From the NCBI GenBank assembly GCA_948146395.1, contig OX411555.1:38665565-38729564 (forward strand): a DNA stretch of 64,000 nt, read 5' to 3'. A program made the position numbers and the translations under genes. The notes beneath the pieces were generated by a model, which searched no databases, was not told the origin of the DNA, and saw nothing but the letters and a program-made list of their open reading frames with translations. Positions 1-12,345 of this stretch are shown one piece after another. Each line of letters starts with the position of its first letter. Position 1 is the first letter of the stretch. The stretch comes from Fragum whitleyi (Eukaryota; Mollusca; Bivalvia; Cardiida; Cardiidae).

Positions 1-1189
1 CAGAGGTAGCTTCGCGAGTATCGGTGCTTTACACTGGGCACAATAAAGAACAAAGGAGGTCTTTTCGTAGAAGAGCTAGGGGCGTATGAGCCCGGATCTC
101 CTCGTATCCGCTTCTTTCTCTCTCATGGTCCTCACCATATATGCCTAGAGCACGGAGGGACCTAAATCCTACAAACACACACTTTAACCTATACGACCAG
201 CACGATTAGCTCAGTTGGTAGAGCACCGGACTTCAAAACCATTGAAGTTCGACCGCGTGGGTTCGGTTCCCGGGCTGGTACACTAACAAAAAACTACTTG
301 TCTTTCGGATGAGACGTTTAACCGAGGCCCCGTGAGACGGTGCTTTACACTGAGCACGTTAATGAACCATGGCGGATCTCAGCAGTAGATTCGTCATGTA
401 TCCTTGCACTATCCCCCGTAACAACTAACCGTCTTCTGGGGGGCGTCGCTCATATGGGCATATGCTACGGTAGAGACGATAGATAAACGGAAATACACAC
501 TTTAACCTAGATCTATACCTAAATATTTCTCATCCTGCAGTGTTATAAAATTGAATATTGACATAAGTGTCAACCACGGAAGTGTTTTTGGCTTCAGATA
601 TGATCAAAATGAATCTCTCAGGTTATGGTTCAAAATACTATTAATAAGTTAAAAAAATCATAACTTTAAACAATGAGTACAGTTCAGGACTGACTGATAT
701 TCAATCATAGGTGTTTCTTTGGTTGGTACTCAAAGACCTTTTCATCCTCTGAGAAGAAGCAAAGATAGATAAAAAAAAGTTAAAACAAATACAACAAATT
801 TACTTGAAATAAGCTTAAACGTGATAACAATTACTTTTGTAAAACAAACACCATTGGATATAGGTTGAAGACAGTTTTAGATAGGATTAAATCGTTATCC
901 CCATTTATGTTTAATATATAAATGTACCTATTTCAAGTGTGTAAAAGAAATTTTCACAGAGTAACAACTCATATACTAACAAATATTTTTCTAACAGGAT
1001 TTTCGCGATCTTTCCCTTTCTTTGAATTTGCATTGAAATTTCCGAATAACGGAAATTTTGTCAAGACAATTTACCCCCTTTTTTTGAATTATTTTTACAT
1101 TCATAGTTTCTCTTTTCTAATTGAATTCAATATATAATTCTAGAATGCCATCAGGTTCGTTCACCATCAGTACTTTCAGTGCTTTGATT
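1..1189. repeat. left copy of a 1.2 kb direct repeat
   Basis: This block matches 8166-9339 almost base for base, from the shared start CAGAGGTAGCTTCGCG to the shared end ACTTTCAGTGCTTTGATT, with scattered substitutions and small indels. It includes a SINE (196-520) and about 650 bases of AT-rich sequence without a gene. The left edge of the window cuts into it, so its full length is unknown. Confidence 0.85.
196..520 (+). mobile_element. tRNA-derived SINE with conserved central domain
   Basis: The head (196-280) has tRNA features: ACCAGC at the 5' end pairs with GCTGGT at the 3' end, box A is TTAGCTCAGTTGG, and a box B-like GGGTTCGGTTCCC follows. The anticodon arm is replaced by an ACTTCA/TGAAGT hairpin and lacks U33, so this is not a working tRNA. 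Behind it comes GGATGAGACGTT(T/A)AACCGAGGCC with a GTGCTTTACAC...GCACG stretch, which looks like a widespread SINE central domain (Deu/Meta-type; from memory). Confidence 0.65.
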
Positions 1190-1826
1190 TTTTAAAATTT
1201 TCTGGTTGGGAAAGGAAAGTTGGGTGGTTGGGACTAAGATTGTCTGATTATTGTCTTTACCTATTGCAAAAGCAGGAATATTCTGGGTTCAGTGTGACAA
1301 GGGATAATCCAGAAAAATATGAATTAATTTCAAGCTTGTTGAAATTGGATGAACTTTTTGAACAATAATTCAATTTGATCATGTACTGTTACATGTATTG
1401 AAAAAATAATAATGAAATGGTAAAAAACATTGTATGATGCAGATAATGTTTGATAAAGGATATGTCTTATTTTCCAACTAAGACTACTGTAAGATCAATT
1501 TCAGGTGCCTAAACAAGGGATATTTAGTGCTGCAAAAATGATGCCTATCAAAGTGTATTTGATTGATTTGTTCTTTGAAAAGAAATTGTATTAATTAGAA
1601 TATACAAAAGAAGTTAAAAATTTTCTCCTATCATATGTTTGTTTGGGAGACTGGAATCTTGAACTGTTTTACAAGGGTATATTAGGGGACATTGCATCAA
1701 TTTAATTATTTCCTCTTTGTATCTTGCTGTGCATTTGTTGGTCAGTTGGAAGGTTGGTCCTTCAATACTGAATAAACCATTTTGTCAGGAGCATATCTCA
1801 AAAAGTATGCAAGCTAGAATCATGAA

Positions 1827-2112
1827 TTTGTTTTGTTTCTTTGTTTGAATGGAGTTTTATTCCACTCTAAACAATCTACCAGCTATATCACGCATGGCGA
1901 CTGGAGCACCTAACAATTGATTACTAGTTTTCTCAAACCAGTACCAACACTACGTCCTCCCCTAATCTCCAACTGCTATCCCACATAGTTCTATGATTAT
2001 CCACCCATTTGGTAAATTTGATATTCAGAAAGGATTAGTGCTGTCATTTGGAATCAAGCCGGGGACCTCTAGATTGACAGTCCAACCCGCTACCGACTGC
2101 TCTATGATGGCG
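1827..2112 (-). mobile_element. tRNA-derived SINE, intact with target-site duplication
   Basis: Same family as 36286-36561 but reversed: it carries the complement of the cues CCTATGTGGGATAGCAG and ACCAGGAATCCATTG. It is flanked by a 14-base direct repeat GCTAGAATCATGAA (1813-1826 and 2113-2126). The uninterrupted host sequence is seen at 44757-44830, which proves insertion into another repeat. Confidence 0.75.
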
Positions 2113-2194
2113 GCTAGAATCATGAAACTTCACAGGTAGATATATCTCATTGATGAGAAGTGCAGTGAACAAGATCCATACCTCTCCTTTTCAT

Positions 2195-2772
2195 ATTTTT
2201 ATGCCCCTGCATCTGCAAATGCCAAATTCAAGGTTGTGTGACACGGTCAAGGTCTGTCAAGATCATATAACTATAACTCGACCAAAAAACTTGATATTGC
2301 CAATATTCAAGATACAAACCTCATAATTGGCATGATGATAGATCTCAATGATGTGCATCTGCTTATAATGAAGTCATGGTCATATGACAATTTCAAGGTC
2401 ATATTACAAGTTCAAATAACTCAAAAACTTAACCAAAAATCTTAAAATTGCCAAAACATGTATCTTCAAGCCTTTTTTGGCAGGATGATAGATCTCAATA
2501 ATGTGCATCTGTAGGTGTCAAGGTCATGTGACAAGGTCAAGGTCATATGTCAAGGTAAAACTTCTAAAAAACTTTACGTTTAAACTTAACATGTTCAGTT
2601 CATTGAAGCCTATTTTTTAGACCTTTCTCAAAATATGCGTGATGAAAGATCTTGGTGATGTACATCTGTAACTATCAAGGTGAAGGTCTTGTTTCAAGGT
2701 TTCAGGTCATCTGTCAAGATCAACATTTTGAAATAATTGCTGTTATGGGGGCATTTGTGTTTCACAAACACA
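2195..2772 (+). mobile_element. Helentron-like non-autonomous element (TATGCCCCTGC type)
   Basis: It starts TATTTTTATGCCCCTGC. Near the 3' end an inverted copy TATGGGGGCAT occurs, followed by the hairpin TGTGTTTCACAAACACA. Between them are about three diverged 150-170 base units with GATAGATCTCAATGATGTGC and AAGGTCATGTGACAAGG. No coding capacity is seen. The class call is inferred from end structure. Confidence 0.5.
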
Positions 2773-3855
2773 TCTCTTTTGGGTTGCCCTTTGTAAATGA
2801 GGGATATCGGTCGGTTATCTCCCTTGAAATACTCCCAAAGGAGGAAGGGTCCATTTCAGAGGTTACCTTGGGTTTTATCCTTATTTCCTTTGCACTGTAA
2901 GATTTAAAGATAAGCTCTAAATCAAATATTGCGCAATTAATAAGATATGTTTGGTGTAAAATTAATATCCATTTTCTACCTTACTATTCAAAACTTTAAC
3001 ATAAATACAAATTGCATTCATAAGCATTTTAAATTTACAAAAATAAAATCGCATCTTCCCCAAAGAAACCATGGATAAAATCCAAGGAAAATTTCTAAAA
3101 GGACCTCTAACGATTTTGGAGCACCTTTGACTTAATCCATAGAAACAAGGGAGATAACACACAAAAGTCTCCAATTGACAATGAATATGCCAACAACCTA
3201 CTCTCATGGGTGGCTTAAATGTTTTACAAATATTTCTTGTTAAGCTATACATGTATATTCTCTGTGTTGTTGCTTTTGAAAAAATGGAAAAGATTTCTAA
3301 GAGAAAATGCATAGATATATTTTGTCAGGTGAAAAATACAGTTTATGAAATAAAAGTTATTTTGTAATGATTTGAATGGTTGTCCAATGAAAATTAGTTT
3401 TAAGCCTGCAATACCTGCATTTTCGAAATTGGACCTTGAACTTGGAGCTGTCTTGTATGATTGGAAATATTTCTGTCATATAAGGGGACATAGATGGTAT
3501 AGTCTCTATAATGTGTGATCAAATGTGACTTTCATATCTTTTATCCCCCTCTGTATTGGTGTCATAAAAAGGGACATAGTTGGCATCATTTGCCCCTTGT
3601 AATGTAGAAAGCAGTAATTTGGTTGTAAATTTCAAAAAGACTTTATTTTTCTTCAGGTTTTGAACTAGTAAGACTGGAAGAGTGTAATAAAGTTTATCTG
3701 AGGTCAAAGAGGAATCACCTTTAATGGGTCATATAAGTGTCCTCAATCTAAAGGTTTGTGACTATGTATAACCATTGGTTTTTTTTCCACCAAAATGGAC
3801 CCTTTTAGTTTATTTCTAATTTGAAGGTAAAGACAAGAGCGAGATATGACAGTCT

Positions 3856-4088
3856 TTAACCCTAGTTGCCATGCTGAAAAAAAAAAAAAAAAAAAAAAAT
3901 AGGCAAAATTTCAACAAAATCAAAGTTCTCAGAGCACTGGATACACTGAATGTGAGTCAGTGTTCATTTGAAAATTTGATTTATAAGCTTTTCTAATTTC
4001 AAAATAGGAAAACGGGTGTTATCGACAAAGGTCAGACTGCACATGTGTACAGGCTGATGTTTGTCTAAAGCTCCTGCCATTGCAAGTC
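3856..4088. mobile_element. CCCTTGTCATGCTGAA MITE, one end lost
   Basis: TTAACCCTAGTTGCCATGCTGAA opens the element, followed by a run of A. The middle palindrome GCACATGTGTACAGGCTGAT is present, but the second terminal repeat is missing. Confidence 0.55.
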
Positions 4089-4166
4089 ACAACATGATGA
4101 TTTGATGAAAAGGTGGGAAAATCCGGAGCAGAATTGATTTTGAAAAATTGATTTTGAATAAACCAT

Positions 4167-4475
4167 TCTTTTTATGCCCCCGATAGGGAGGCATCATAAA
4201 TTTGACTTGTCCGTCCGTCCGTCTGTCCGTCCGTCCGTCTGTCCGTCCGTCCGTCATTCCGTCCAAAAACTTTAACATTGGCCATAACTTCCTTATTACT
4301 TAACATATTCGCATCATACTTTACCACAACATTCCTTGGTACATTACCTTTCTGTAGGCACATACTTTGGTGACCTTGACCCCTGGATGACCTTGACCTT
4401 CAACATAGATTGGCCATAATTTAAAATCAAAGCGGTGTCGGGGGCATTGTCATCTTACAGTGACAGCTCTTGTTT
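4167..4475 (+). mobile_element. Helentron-like non-autonomous element (TATGCCCCCGA type)
   Basis: It begins TTTTTATGCCCCCGATAGG and carries a GTCC/GTCT microsatellite at 4200-4262. Near the 3' end TCGGGGGCA mirrors the 5' end, then comes a TGTCA...TGACA hairpin and the terminus GCTCTTGTTT. It is about 310 bases without coding capacity. Confidence 0.55.
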
Positions 4476-5140
4476 GGAAAAAAAAACCCAACAACAGAAA
4501 AGTCAAGTTACAACTTTGTAGGCTAAGATCAGATTTTACTGATAGGCTTATCTCTGTCTATACCTTCTGCCGAAGGATGAATATTCCTGGATCAGATTGA
4601 AAAGGATAAAAACAATTTAGAAAATCAAAGAGCCTCTAAAATTCAATTCCTGTAAATACATTATGACTTGGTCAAAACTTAACCAGCACTTCTAAGGTAT
4701 TTTATAGCATTTTCAATGCCATTTCAAATGTCTGAATAAAATCTGGTTCAAATACATTTTGCTCTGTGTATAATTATATTTAATTTCAAGCTAGTATTTA
4801 CACTGGGTTTTATCATGCTCCCTCCATACTTTGGCAACTATCAGCTCTATACAGACTACTATCAATAATTAGTTCAGGATCAATACCTTTAAGAGAGGCC
4901 TGTAGTGGGAACCTTTGTGTTTGATAACTGACTGTATCATTGATAACTGCAGTACTACTTCATGTGACTTCATTGTGGATAATCATTTAGAACCATATTG
5001 TATCCATCTCTTATTATGGGATTGTAAGGATATTACATATCAAACTCAACTTAACTTTGAGTGTTGAAAAATATCCATTATGTAAGGTAAATGGTACTGT
5101 ACAGTGCTAAGAGCTCATTCTTGTAAGTTTGTCTGAAAAG

Positions 5141-5538
5141 CAGGGTTTGACACTAACTTCTGTGAGGAAGAAGTCTAGTGGACTCTGATCTTAGGGAATC
5201 AAGGAGTCCAAACTAAATGTGAAGAGTCCAAACTTTAAAACTGGAGGAAATATTGTTGAAAAGAAGAAATTGCTTGTCACATGCAATTTCTTTTTCACAA
5301 TAGTTCCCTCAGAATAAGTTTTTCTGTTCATATCATTTGTAGATGGATTTTTGATGTTTTCTGTCTCAACTTTTTGAAGAGAAAGAAAATAAATTATCTT
5401 GATCTTTGCTTCCATTGGAAAGCCTAATATTCTCAAACATAAAGGAGTCCATTGGACTCCTAAATTGCAAAAATAGGGAGTCCCTTCTTATGAATTAGGA
5501 GTCTTCGACTCCCATACTCTCCTTAGTATTGAACCCTG
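5141..5538. mobile_element. hAT-like MITE with CAGGGTT ends
   Basis: GCAGGGTTTGACACTAAC at the left and CTTAGTATTGAACCCTGC at the right form imperfect terminal inverted repeats. The inside is rich in AGGAGTCC/GGACTCC words and includes a GAAGAAATTGCTTG...CAATTTC hairpin. No clear 8-base target duplication is seen. A related GAGTCC-rich fragment is at 12640-12735. Confidence 0.45.
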
Positions 5539-5973
5539 CAAAGGCTGATCAGGCTTGAAGCTTACACATTTGGGAGAGATCATGAATGTAAAATAATAAT
5601 TACTGCAAACACACTGCTTTGGTTTTGTCCTTCAGTATGGCTTGTGTGATGGCTGCTGTTTCAAGGTCAAATATTAAGAAAAGAAAAGAAAAAAAATGGA
5701 GAATATTCCCTTGTTCTAAAGTTGTAGATAATTTAAAAAATTGAACAGTTGTTCTCTCTTATGTGAGTATGCATTGCAAAAGAATTTTTGGTATATTTCA
5801 AATATTTCTTTTCACCTTTTTAAGAATTTCATCAAATTGTAAATTTTTGTGGACAAAATCTTCAAAATGAAGCTATAAAGGGTAACAACATGATCTGTAT
5901 CAATAATCAACCTGTTTTATGAATTGATCAGATTATGGTGGTAATCTGTTATCTTGCCCTGTAATGATTTATT

Positions 5974-7260
5974 GGTGAACGAACGTCGTTCACCAGTGTT
6001 ATATACCATGTCAGGAAAATCCTGTTGGATGTTAATACATTTGAAATAAAGTAGCGCCTCTTAAAATTCAATTTAGAATCTTTCAACATTTTTCTCCGCA
6101 AAATCACTTTTTATTTCTTTAATGGCGTGTTTCTAGCTTTCTATATCAAGTGAAGATAATGAAAATTCGCCTTGAAAAACACAATATGATCTTGCAATGT
6201 TTATCAAGGGAATTTTTGATCGGCGTAAGCTTGTCGAGAGTTTAAAGCAAAAACAGAGTTTGTGTCTAAACACCGAAGAGACAGATACTATGTTTTTGAC
6301 CCAAGCCTTCGCTGGTGCAACTTGTAGTAATTAGCCGGAAATACGTGTTTATCTAGGTCGTGTCCTCTTGAACTTACATTCGGCAATACTCGGGCGATCT
6401 CCGACGGCTCCGAGTTAAATGTAGGTTACAGGAATCGGCCGCGTTGAGACGAATGACACATCAAGACACCTTGTGTCATTAGAACGCGGTTTTACATAAC
6501 TTTTCAACTAGCGACAGTCAGTCTCGAGACGGGTTTTAAGAATGATTCGACATGTGTTTTACATGTACAACCTTTCTTGTATCTTTTATTTGAATAGGGG
6601 TGAACGTCGCTCTTAAGATTTTTCTGTAAAATTGCGTTGGCTGAAGTAGGGCTTATTCCCAGCGAAAACGTTTCGTATTCGTCTATCTCAGAGGCGAATA
6701 TTGCCAAATACCAAATGCGACAGGCACGGGAGATATTTCATTGGGGCCATTCTACTTTGCATTTTTATGCCCCCGTATCGAGAGATCGAGGGCATATTGT
6801 TTTACTCATGTCCGTCTGTCTGTCTGTCTATCCGTCTGTCCGTCCGTCTGTCTGTCCGTCCGTCCGTCTGTCCGTCCGTCTGTCCGAAAACTTAAACCGA
6901 AAACTTAACCTTTGCCTTTTCTCCAAAAGTATTTGACATACAAAGCTGTACACCAAAGTCAAGGTCATGTGACAAGGTCAAGGTCATGTGACAAGGTCAA
7001 GGTCATCTGTCAACGTCAAACTTTAAAAAAAATGCTGTTCCGGGGACTTTCGTGTTTCATTTCAATCTGTAAAACCATATCATTTCAAAATTCTATTTGA
7101 AAATTAAATAAATGATAGCTAAATATTCAACCCTAGATACCACTCCAATTGACGAGTATATATTGCCGTGGTCAAGGGGGGACCAGATCCGCCATGCACT
7201 TGTTTACAATTCGACAGGCGGGTTTAGTTGTTAAATTATTCGGAAAAGTCATTGCGTTTT
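5974..7260. other. CpG-dense patch with hairpins
   Basis: CG dinucleotides are frequent at 5974-6620 and again at 7140-7260, unlike the surrounding AT-rich DNA. A perfect palindrome lies at 5974-5994 (GGTGAACGA/TCGTTCACC) and an imperfect hairpin at 6439-6489 (CCGCGTT..AATGACACA against TGTGTCATT..AACGCGG). A Helentron-like element interrupts it at 6762. It could be a promoter-like region of the downstream gene, an unmethylated repeat, or a young insertion. No exon can be called. Confidence 0.35.
6762..7060 (+). mobile_element. Helentron-like element, 3' end degraded
   Basis: It opens with TTTTTATGCCCCCGTATCG and a short hairpin to CGAGGGCATA, then a long GTCC/GTCT microsatellite (6808-6890) and repeated AAGGTCATGTGAC words. 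The right end, CCGGGGACTTTCGTGTTTC, corresponds to the 3' part of 2195-2772. Confidence 0.45.
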
Positions 7261-7765
7261 TTACAGAAATCATAAAAATCTTAATCGATGAATAAAAACT
7301 GGTTCCATCCTTTCCAAAATACGTTTAGAATGGGTTAACTACAGTTTAAGGAAAAACTAGCTCCGAGAAGAAAAGTCTAATATCAGCCGCAATACTGTAA
7401 TAAGATATCTATAGTGAGTGATTTTACAAGCATCCAAACTCTTGAATGTAAACAATAGGTTCTCGTGCAAAAAATAAACCGACAATTGTAAGGATTCTCA
7501 ATTCTTATTGGGAGGAAAGTCGGGAGGAAAAAAACAGGGTATAATACTTAAAACTATTTGTTCATGCAATTATTACCTCCCTTTAAAAAAATAAACTTCT
7601 TAAATAATACGTTACAAAAATAATATTTATAAAGACTGTAAGTATGCAATTTACTATGAAGCAATTATTTAATATAAAAAGTTATACTTTAATTTCTAAA
7701 CCTTAAACAGAAATTATCTATGAATTATACTAATAAGGCACTAGACCTCCTTTAACCTATACTTG

Positions 7766-8165
7766 GGCGGGTCGGTGGTCTAGTGGTAAAACACAAGACT
7801 ACCAATCCTAAGGTCCGTGGTTCGAATCCCGAACGCGGCAGGAATTTTCAAGGATACTTGCTATCCTCCGCCCAACTAGCAGTGAACTGGTAAGAAACCC
7901 AGAGGTAGCTTCGCGTGTATCGGTGCTTTACACTGGGCACGTTAAAGAACCAAGGGGGTCTTTTCGTAGAAGAGCTAGGGGCGTATGAACCCGGATCTCC
8001 TTGTATCCGATTCTTTCTCTCTCATGGTCCATACCATATATGCCTAGAGCACGGAGGGACCTAAATCCTACAAATACACACACACACACACACACACACT
8101 ATAACCTATACTCGAATCCCAACCTAGGCAGGATTTTTCAACTAGAAGTGAACTGGTAAGAAACC
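7766..8165 (+). mobile_element. SINE with tRNA-like head, tandem to a second unit
   Basis: The tRNA-like head (7766-7840) has box A TGGTCTAGTGG and box B GGTTCGAATCC, but its ends do not pair, so it is not a tRNA gene. It continues with the GTGCTTTACACTGGGCACG domain, an AC microsatellite (8078-8099) and a further copy of the same tail starting at 8101. Confidence 0.55.
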
Positions 8166-9339
8166 CAGAGGTAGCTTCGCGAGTATCAGTGCTTTACACT
8201 GGGCACAATAAAGAACCAAGGAGGTCTTTTCGTAGAAGAGCAAGGGGCGTATGAACCCGGATCTCCTCGTATCCGCTTCTTTCTCTCTCATGGTCCTTAC
8301 CATATATGCCTAGAGCAAGGAGGTACCTTAATCCTACAAACACACACTTTAACCTATACGACCAGCACGATTAGCTCAGTTGGTAGAGCACCGGACTTCA
8401 AAACCATTGAAGTTCGACCGCGTGGGTTCGGTTCCCGGGCTGGTACACTAACAAAAACTACTTGTCTTTCGGATGAGACGTTAAACCGAGGCCCCGTGAG
8501 ACGGTGCTTTACACCGAGCACGATAATGAACCATGGCGGATCTCAGCAGTAGATTCGTCATGAATCCTTGCACTATCCCCCGTAACAACTAACCGTCTTC
8601 TGGGGGCGTCGCTCATATGGGCATATGCTACGGTAGAGACGATAAATAAACGGAAATACACACTTTAACCTATGCCTAAATATTTCTCATCCTACAGTGT
8701 TATAAAATTGAATAACGACATAAGTGTCAACCACGGAAGTGGTTTTGGCTTCAGATATGATCAAAATGAATCTCTCAGGTTATGGTTCAAAATACTATTA
8801 ATAAGTTAACAAATCATAACTTTAAACAATGAGTACAGTTCACGACAGACTGATATTCTTTGGTGATTCTTTGGTTGGTACTCAAAGACCTTTTCATCCT
8901 CTGAGAAGAAACAAAGATAGATTAAAAAAAAGTTAAATCAAATACAACAAATTTACTTGAAATAAGCTTAAACATGATAACAATTACTTTTGTAAAAACA
9001 AACACCATTGGATATAGGTTGAAGACAGTTTTAGATAGGATTAAATCGTTCTCTCCATTTATGTTTAATTAATAAATGTACCTATTTCAAGTGTGTAAAA
9101 GAAATTTTCACAGAGTAACAACTCATATTCTAACAAATATTTTTCTAACATAATTTTCCCCATCTTTCCCTTTCTTTGAATTTGCATTGAAATTTCCGAA
9201 CAAATTTTGTCAAGACAATCCCCCCCCCCTTTTTTAATTATTTTTACATTCATAGTTTCTCTTTTCTAATTGAATTCAATATATAATTCTAGAATGCCAT
9301 CAGGTTCGTTCACCATCAGTACTTTCAGTGCTTTGATTA
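8166..9339. repeat. right copy of the 1.2 kb direct repeat
   Basis: Partner of 1-1189. The match stops exactly where the sequences become GATTTTTTAAAA (left copy) and GATTATTGTTGC (right copy). Upstream of 8166 the right copy continues into SINE sequence that the window edge hides for the left copy. Confidence 0.85.
8361..8690 (+). mobile_element. tRNA-derived SINE, second copy
   Basis: Near-identical to 196-520 and inside the duplicated block. The tRNA-like head is 8361-8445 and the central domain follows. It moved with the block rather than inserting separately (inference from matching flanks). Confidence 0.65.
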
Positions 9340-9782
9340 TTGTTGCACCCCGCTATGATGTAACATGATGGTAATAATTCCATTGAGATTTGACAGAGCT
9401 CAAGTTAGAAGAAGCGATATCATTTGAAAATGAAAAGAAAAAACCCATACTTTTCAATCAATTCCATATTTATGGGTAATTATCGGTGAAATATCTGCAA
9501 TTTAAGGGTTGGGTGAAAAATAACATATTTAGATGTCAAGGCAAAGATCAGCCTGTCGTAATGTGCAGTCTGATATCAGTCTATACCTTCTAATTTTCTT
9601 TATCAATCACAAAAATTTTAACATTTTTTAAAAGACTTGGAAATAATGAATTGAACAAAGCAACATTATTTGAGACATACAAGTAATTATATGAACTTGA
9701 GATCTCGTATCAGATGCACAAGTGTAAGAAATGTAAGAAACAAGAACACAAATTTTCTGGTCTCACAATGTTTTATACTGTC

Positions 9783-9947
9783 CTCAAGGGCGTGGACCCA
9801 AAATATTTAGTCAACATTTTGGAACTTATGATCTTTCAAAATGTTAACTAAGTTTGCTGTATGAAAACATTAGGAAACCTCACTTAACATTGTTAAAATT
9901 CATGGCTTCCGAAACACTTTGAAACTATTTTGGGTCCACTACCTTAA
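9783..9947. mobile_element. short MITE with CTTAAGGTAGTGGACC ends
   Basis: Left end CTCAAGGGCGTGGACCC and right end GGGTCCACTACCTTAAG are inverted repeats. The centre has the words GTTAACTAAG and AACATTAGGAAACCTC. A better copy is at 59585-59750. Confidence 0.55.
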
Positions 9948-9989
9948 GTAAACAGAATCATGTGTTTTGTTCAGAATCTATGCATTACA

Positions 9990-10226
9990 TTGATTCGATC
10001 CCCAACATCAGCACTCGTCCTTTCAGCCTATTTGTCTTCTACTCAGGCGTATTATTGTAGACCTGTCTCCTATGTGGGATAGGAGCTAGAGGCTAAAAAG
10101 GTTGTATTGGTAGTACTGTTGTATGAAGTACCAGGAATCCATTGTTGGATACTCCAGCTGCCTCCAGATGACTAAGATTGTTGAAAGTGGCATAAAACCC
10201 TTTTCAAACGAAGAAGCAAACATTCT
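9990..10226 (+). mobile_element. SINE copy, diverged
   Basis: Contains TATGTGGGATAGGAGC, ACCAGGAATCCATTGTTGG and GTTGAAAGTGGCATAAAACCC in the same order as 36286-36561. The tRNA head is poorly preserved. Confidence 0.6.
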
Positions 10227-11332
10227 ATTGGTTTAAACTGTTAATGATGTACAAGCATCAAAGTAGGGTATCCTATTTGGTAGAGATCATGTGAGATTAT
10301 ATCATTTTTCTCCCACATATCTCATTCAAACTGGCTTAATATAAGAAAAATAAAAAAAAAGAAAAAAACTCAAAGCAAAATTTTAATTCAGTGAAGGATT
10401 TATTTATTTTCTTAACAAAAAATTCACTTGATATGGCGAATTGAGATAGATTTGCACATGGTTTTCAAAGCAAGAATTATCCATGCAAAGTTGAAATTTG
10501 ATTGGCCATAATGGTTTCTTGAGACGTACAATAAAACAGTTTAATAGTAAAACCTTTTAAGCTCTACAAATGATGTTTTTGCTGGCTTACCAACAACATA
10601 ATTGTTTATATAATAAAACCACCTGCTCTCAGAACTATTATTGGGTGTGAGTAGTAAAAGCCAGCACAATGATGAAATATTGGGAGTTATCAGTAGCTGG
10701 CAATATGGGCTGATATACAGGCAGTAAAACGTAGTACTTGTTTCACTGTCACGTGGTGGAGCAAAATACGAAACACTTCATGTATTTCAAAATACTGTGT
10801 CTGTGTTATATATAGGATTTACTCTAATAGTGTTATAAACTTGCAAATTGTGAACTTATTTTGTATTTGAAAAAAAAAATATTTAACAGCCAGAATTAGA
10901 CAGAATTAAATCTGATATGTGTGGACTTGTTTAGGGGAATTACTACAATAAAAGGATATTTTGGAATTTCCGTGTCATGTGGCTAGTTTCATTTTAAGAA
11001 AAGGAAGTCATGATTGGTAAGATTTTCAACCTGTCCTTTAATAAATAATGAATCATTTTCACAACATTGTATTGAAGATTTAGGAAAACATTGTAGGCAG
11101 AGAAAGAATTGTTTGTCATTTTAAAACTCTTAGGTTGAATGTTACTTACAATGCATAAAATTGTAAGTAACGATAACATTGTATTTCATGAGCACTTACA
11201 ACAGTTTTGCACAAACTGGAAAACACCAGAAATGCAAGGAAATGAGAGTGATGCAAAGACAAGTGAAATCATTTGTAACACTGTTACAGTAAAAACACTG
11301 CGGTAGCTATCTGCTCAGGATGAAAAACTGCA

Positions 11333-11638
11333 TACCGAATTTCTCCTAATAAAAGCTCAAGGAGCTATACATAACATGGTCAGGGAGTTTTTATTTTGTA
11401 AGCATATTCTGATTTAAAACATCATTAAAATTGATGTCTTTTAGGCCCTTTTCCCTTGACTTTGAGGTGAATTTCCTGTGAACAATCATATATAAATGAT
11501 TGTTTAGTGGAAATTCATCTCAAATTACAGAAGTCGTCTCAAATATTTCTTAGAATTCAGGCATATGAAAGGGGTTTTCTTAGTTAAAAATGTAGGGGTG
11601 CTAGTATAAGGGAGGGTGTTAATTATAGTGGAATACAG
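11333..11638. mobile_element. MITE with TACAGTATTTCTTCTAATAA-type ends, diverged
   Basis: Aligns with 40078-40384 and 58719-58986. It has GGAGCTATACATAACATGGTCAGG near the left, an inner AATCATATATAAATGATTG palindrome, and GTAGGGGTGCTAGTATAAGGG near the right. Confidence 0.55.
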
Positions 11639-12345
11639 AACATTTTGATAACCAGAGCCCATCGAGATCTGGATGGCTAAAACAAGAATTGTCGTGGATA
11701 TGGACTAATTTGGTTACTGGGAAATTTTTGTGTAGGAATTAGTGAAATATTTAAGCAATTTCACCTGATTATGAGTTGATGTGCCAATTATTTGGAATTT
11801 TTATGCACGATCAAATTTATGGTTGTGACATATTTTAAAAATTCATAAGTAGTTACAATAGTTTACACTTGCCCTAAGAAATGCTGTACTTTTAAAGGGA
11901 ATTTCTTTTTGAATAAGAATTATTGTGGGAGTCAGGCCTGGTGGAAGTGAATACTTTGAAGAAAATCTTTTCTGCATTAGGGGAAAAAATTCAACCATTA
12001 TTGATTGTGCTGGAACAAGAGGGAATAATGAGGAAAAAAAAGTTATTTTTCTTTTGTGAAATAAGCAGATGGTTGCTCTGATAATGCTTCTTTTTGTGTT
12101 GTGCTGCGTGCAAGAATTGCTTGAAAATGTGGAAATATGCAGCTCAAAAAATTGGTTTGAAAACATGTGCTTGAAGAAACAGGAGTGGAGTTTATACAAG
12201 ACAAAATCAGGGCTTAAGATTAAGAACTTTTTCTGTACTCAACTAAGAGTTTACTCATACTTAAAGAATGACTATATGATTATTTTGCAATTATTTGGAC
12301 AAACAAATGACGAGGACAGTTTTCTTTTAAATCCTATCAATAGGT

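Noticed and set aside
196..280. tRNA-like sequence
   Set aside because: Box A/B-like words and end pairing exist, but the anticodon arm is an unrelated hairpin without U33, and a near-identical copy lies in the duplicated block. It is a SINE head.
2962..3312. 116-codon reading frame on the minus strand
   Set aside because: Low-complexity AT-rich translation with no recognisable domain; isolated.
4200..4262. CRISPR-like short direct repeats
   Set aside because: It is a GTCC/GTCT microsatellite inside a transposon in eukaryotic DNA.
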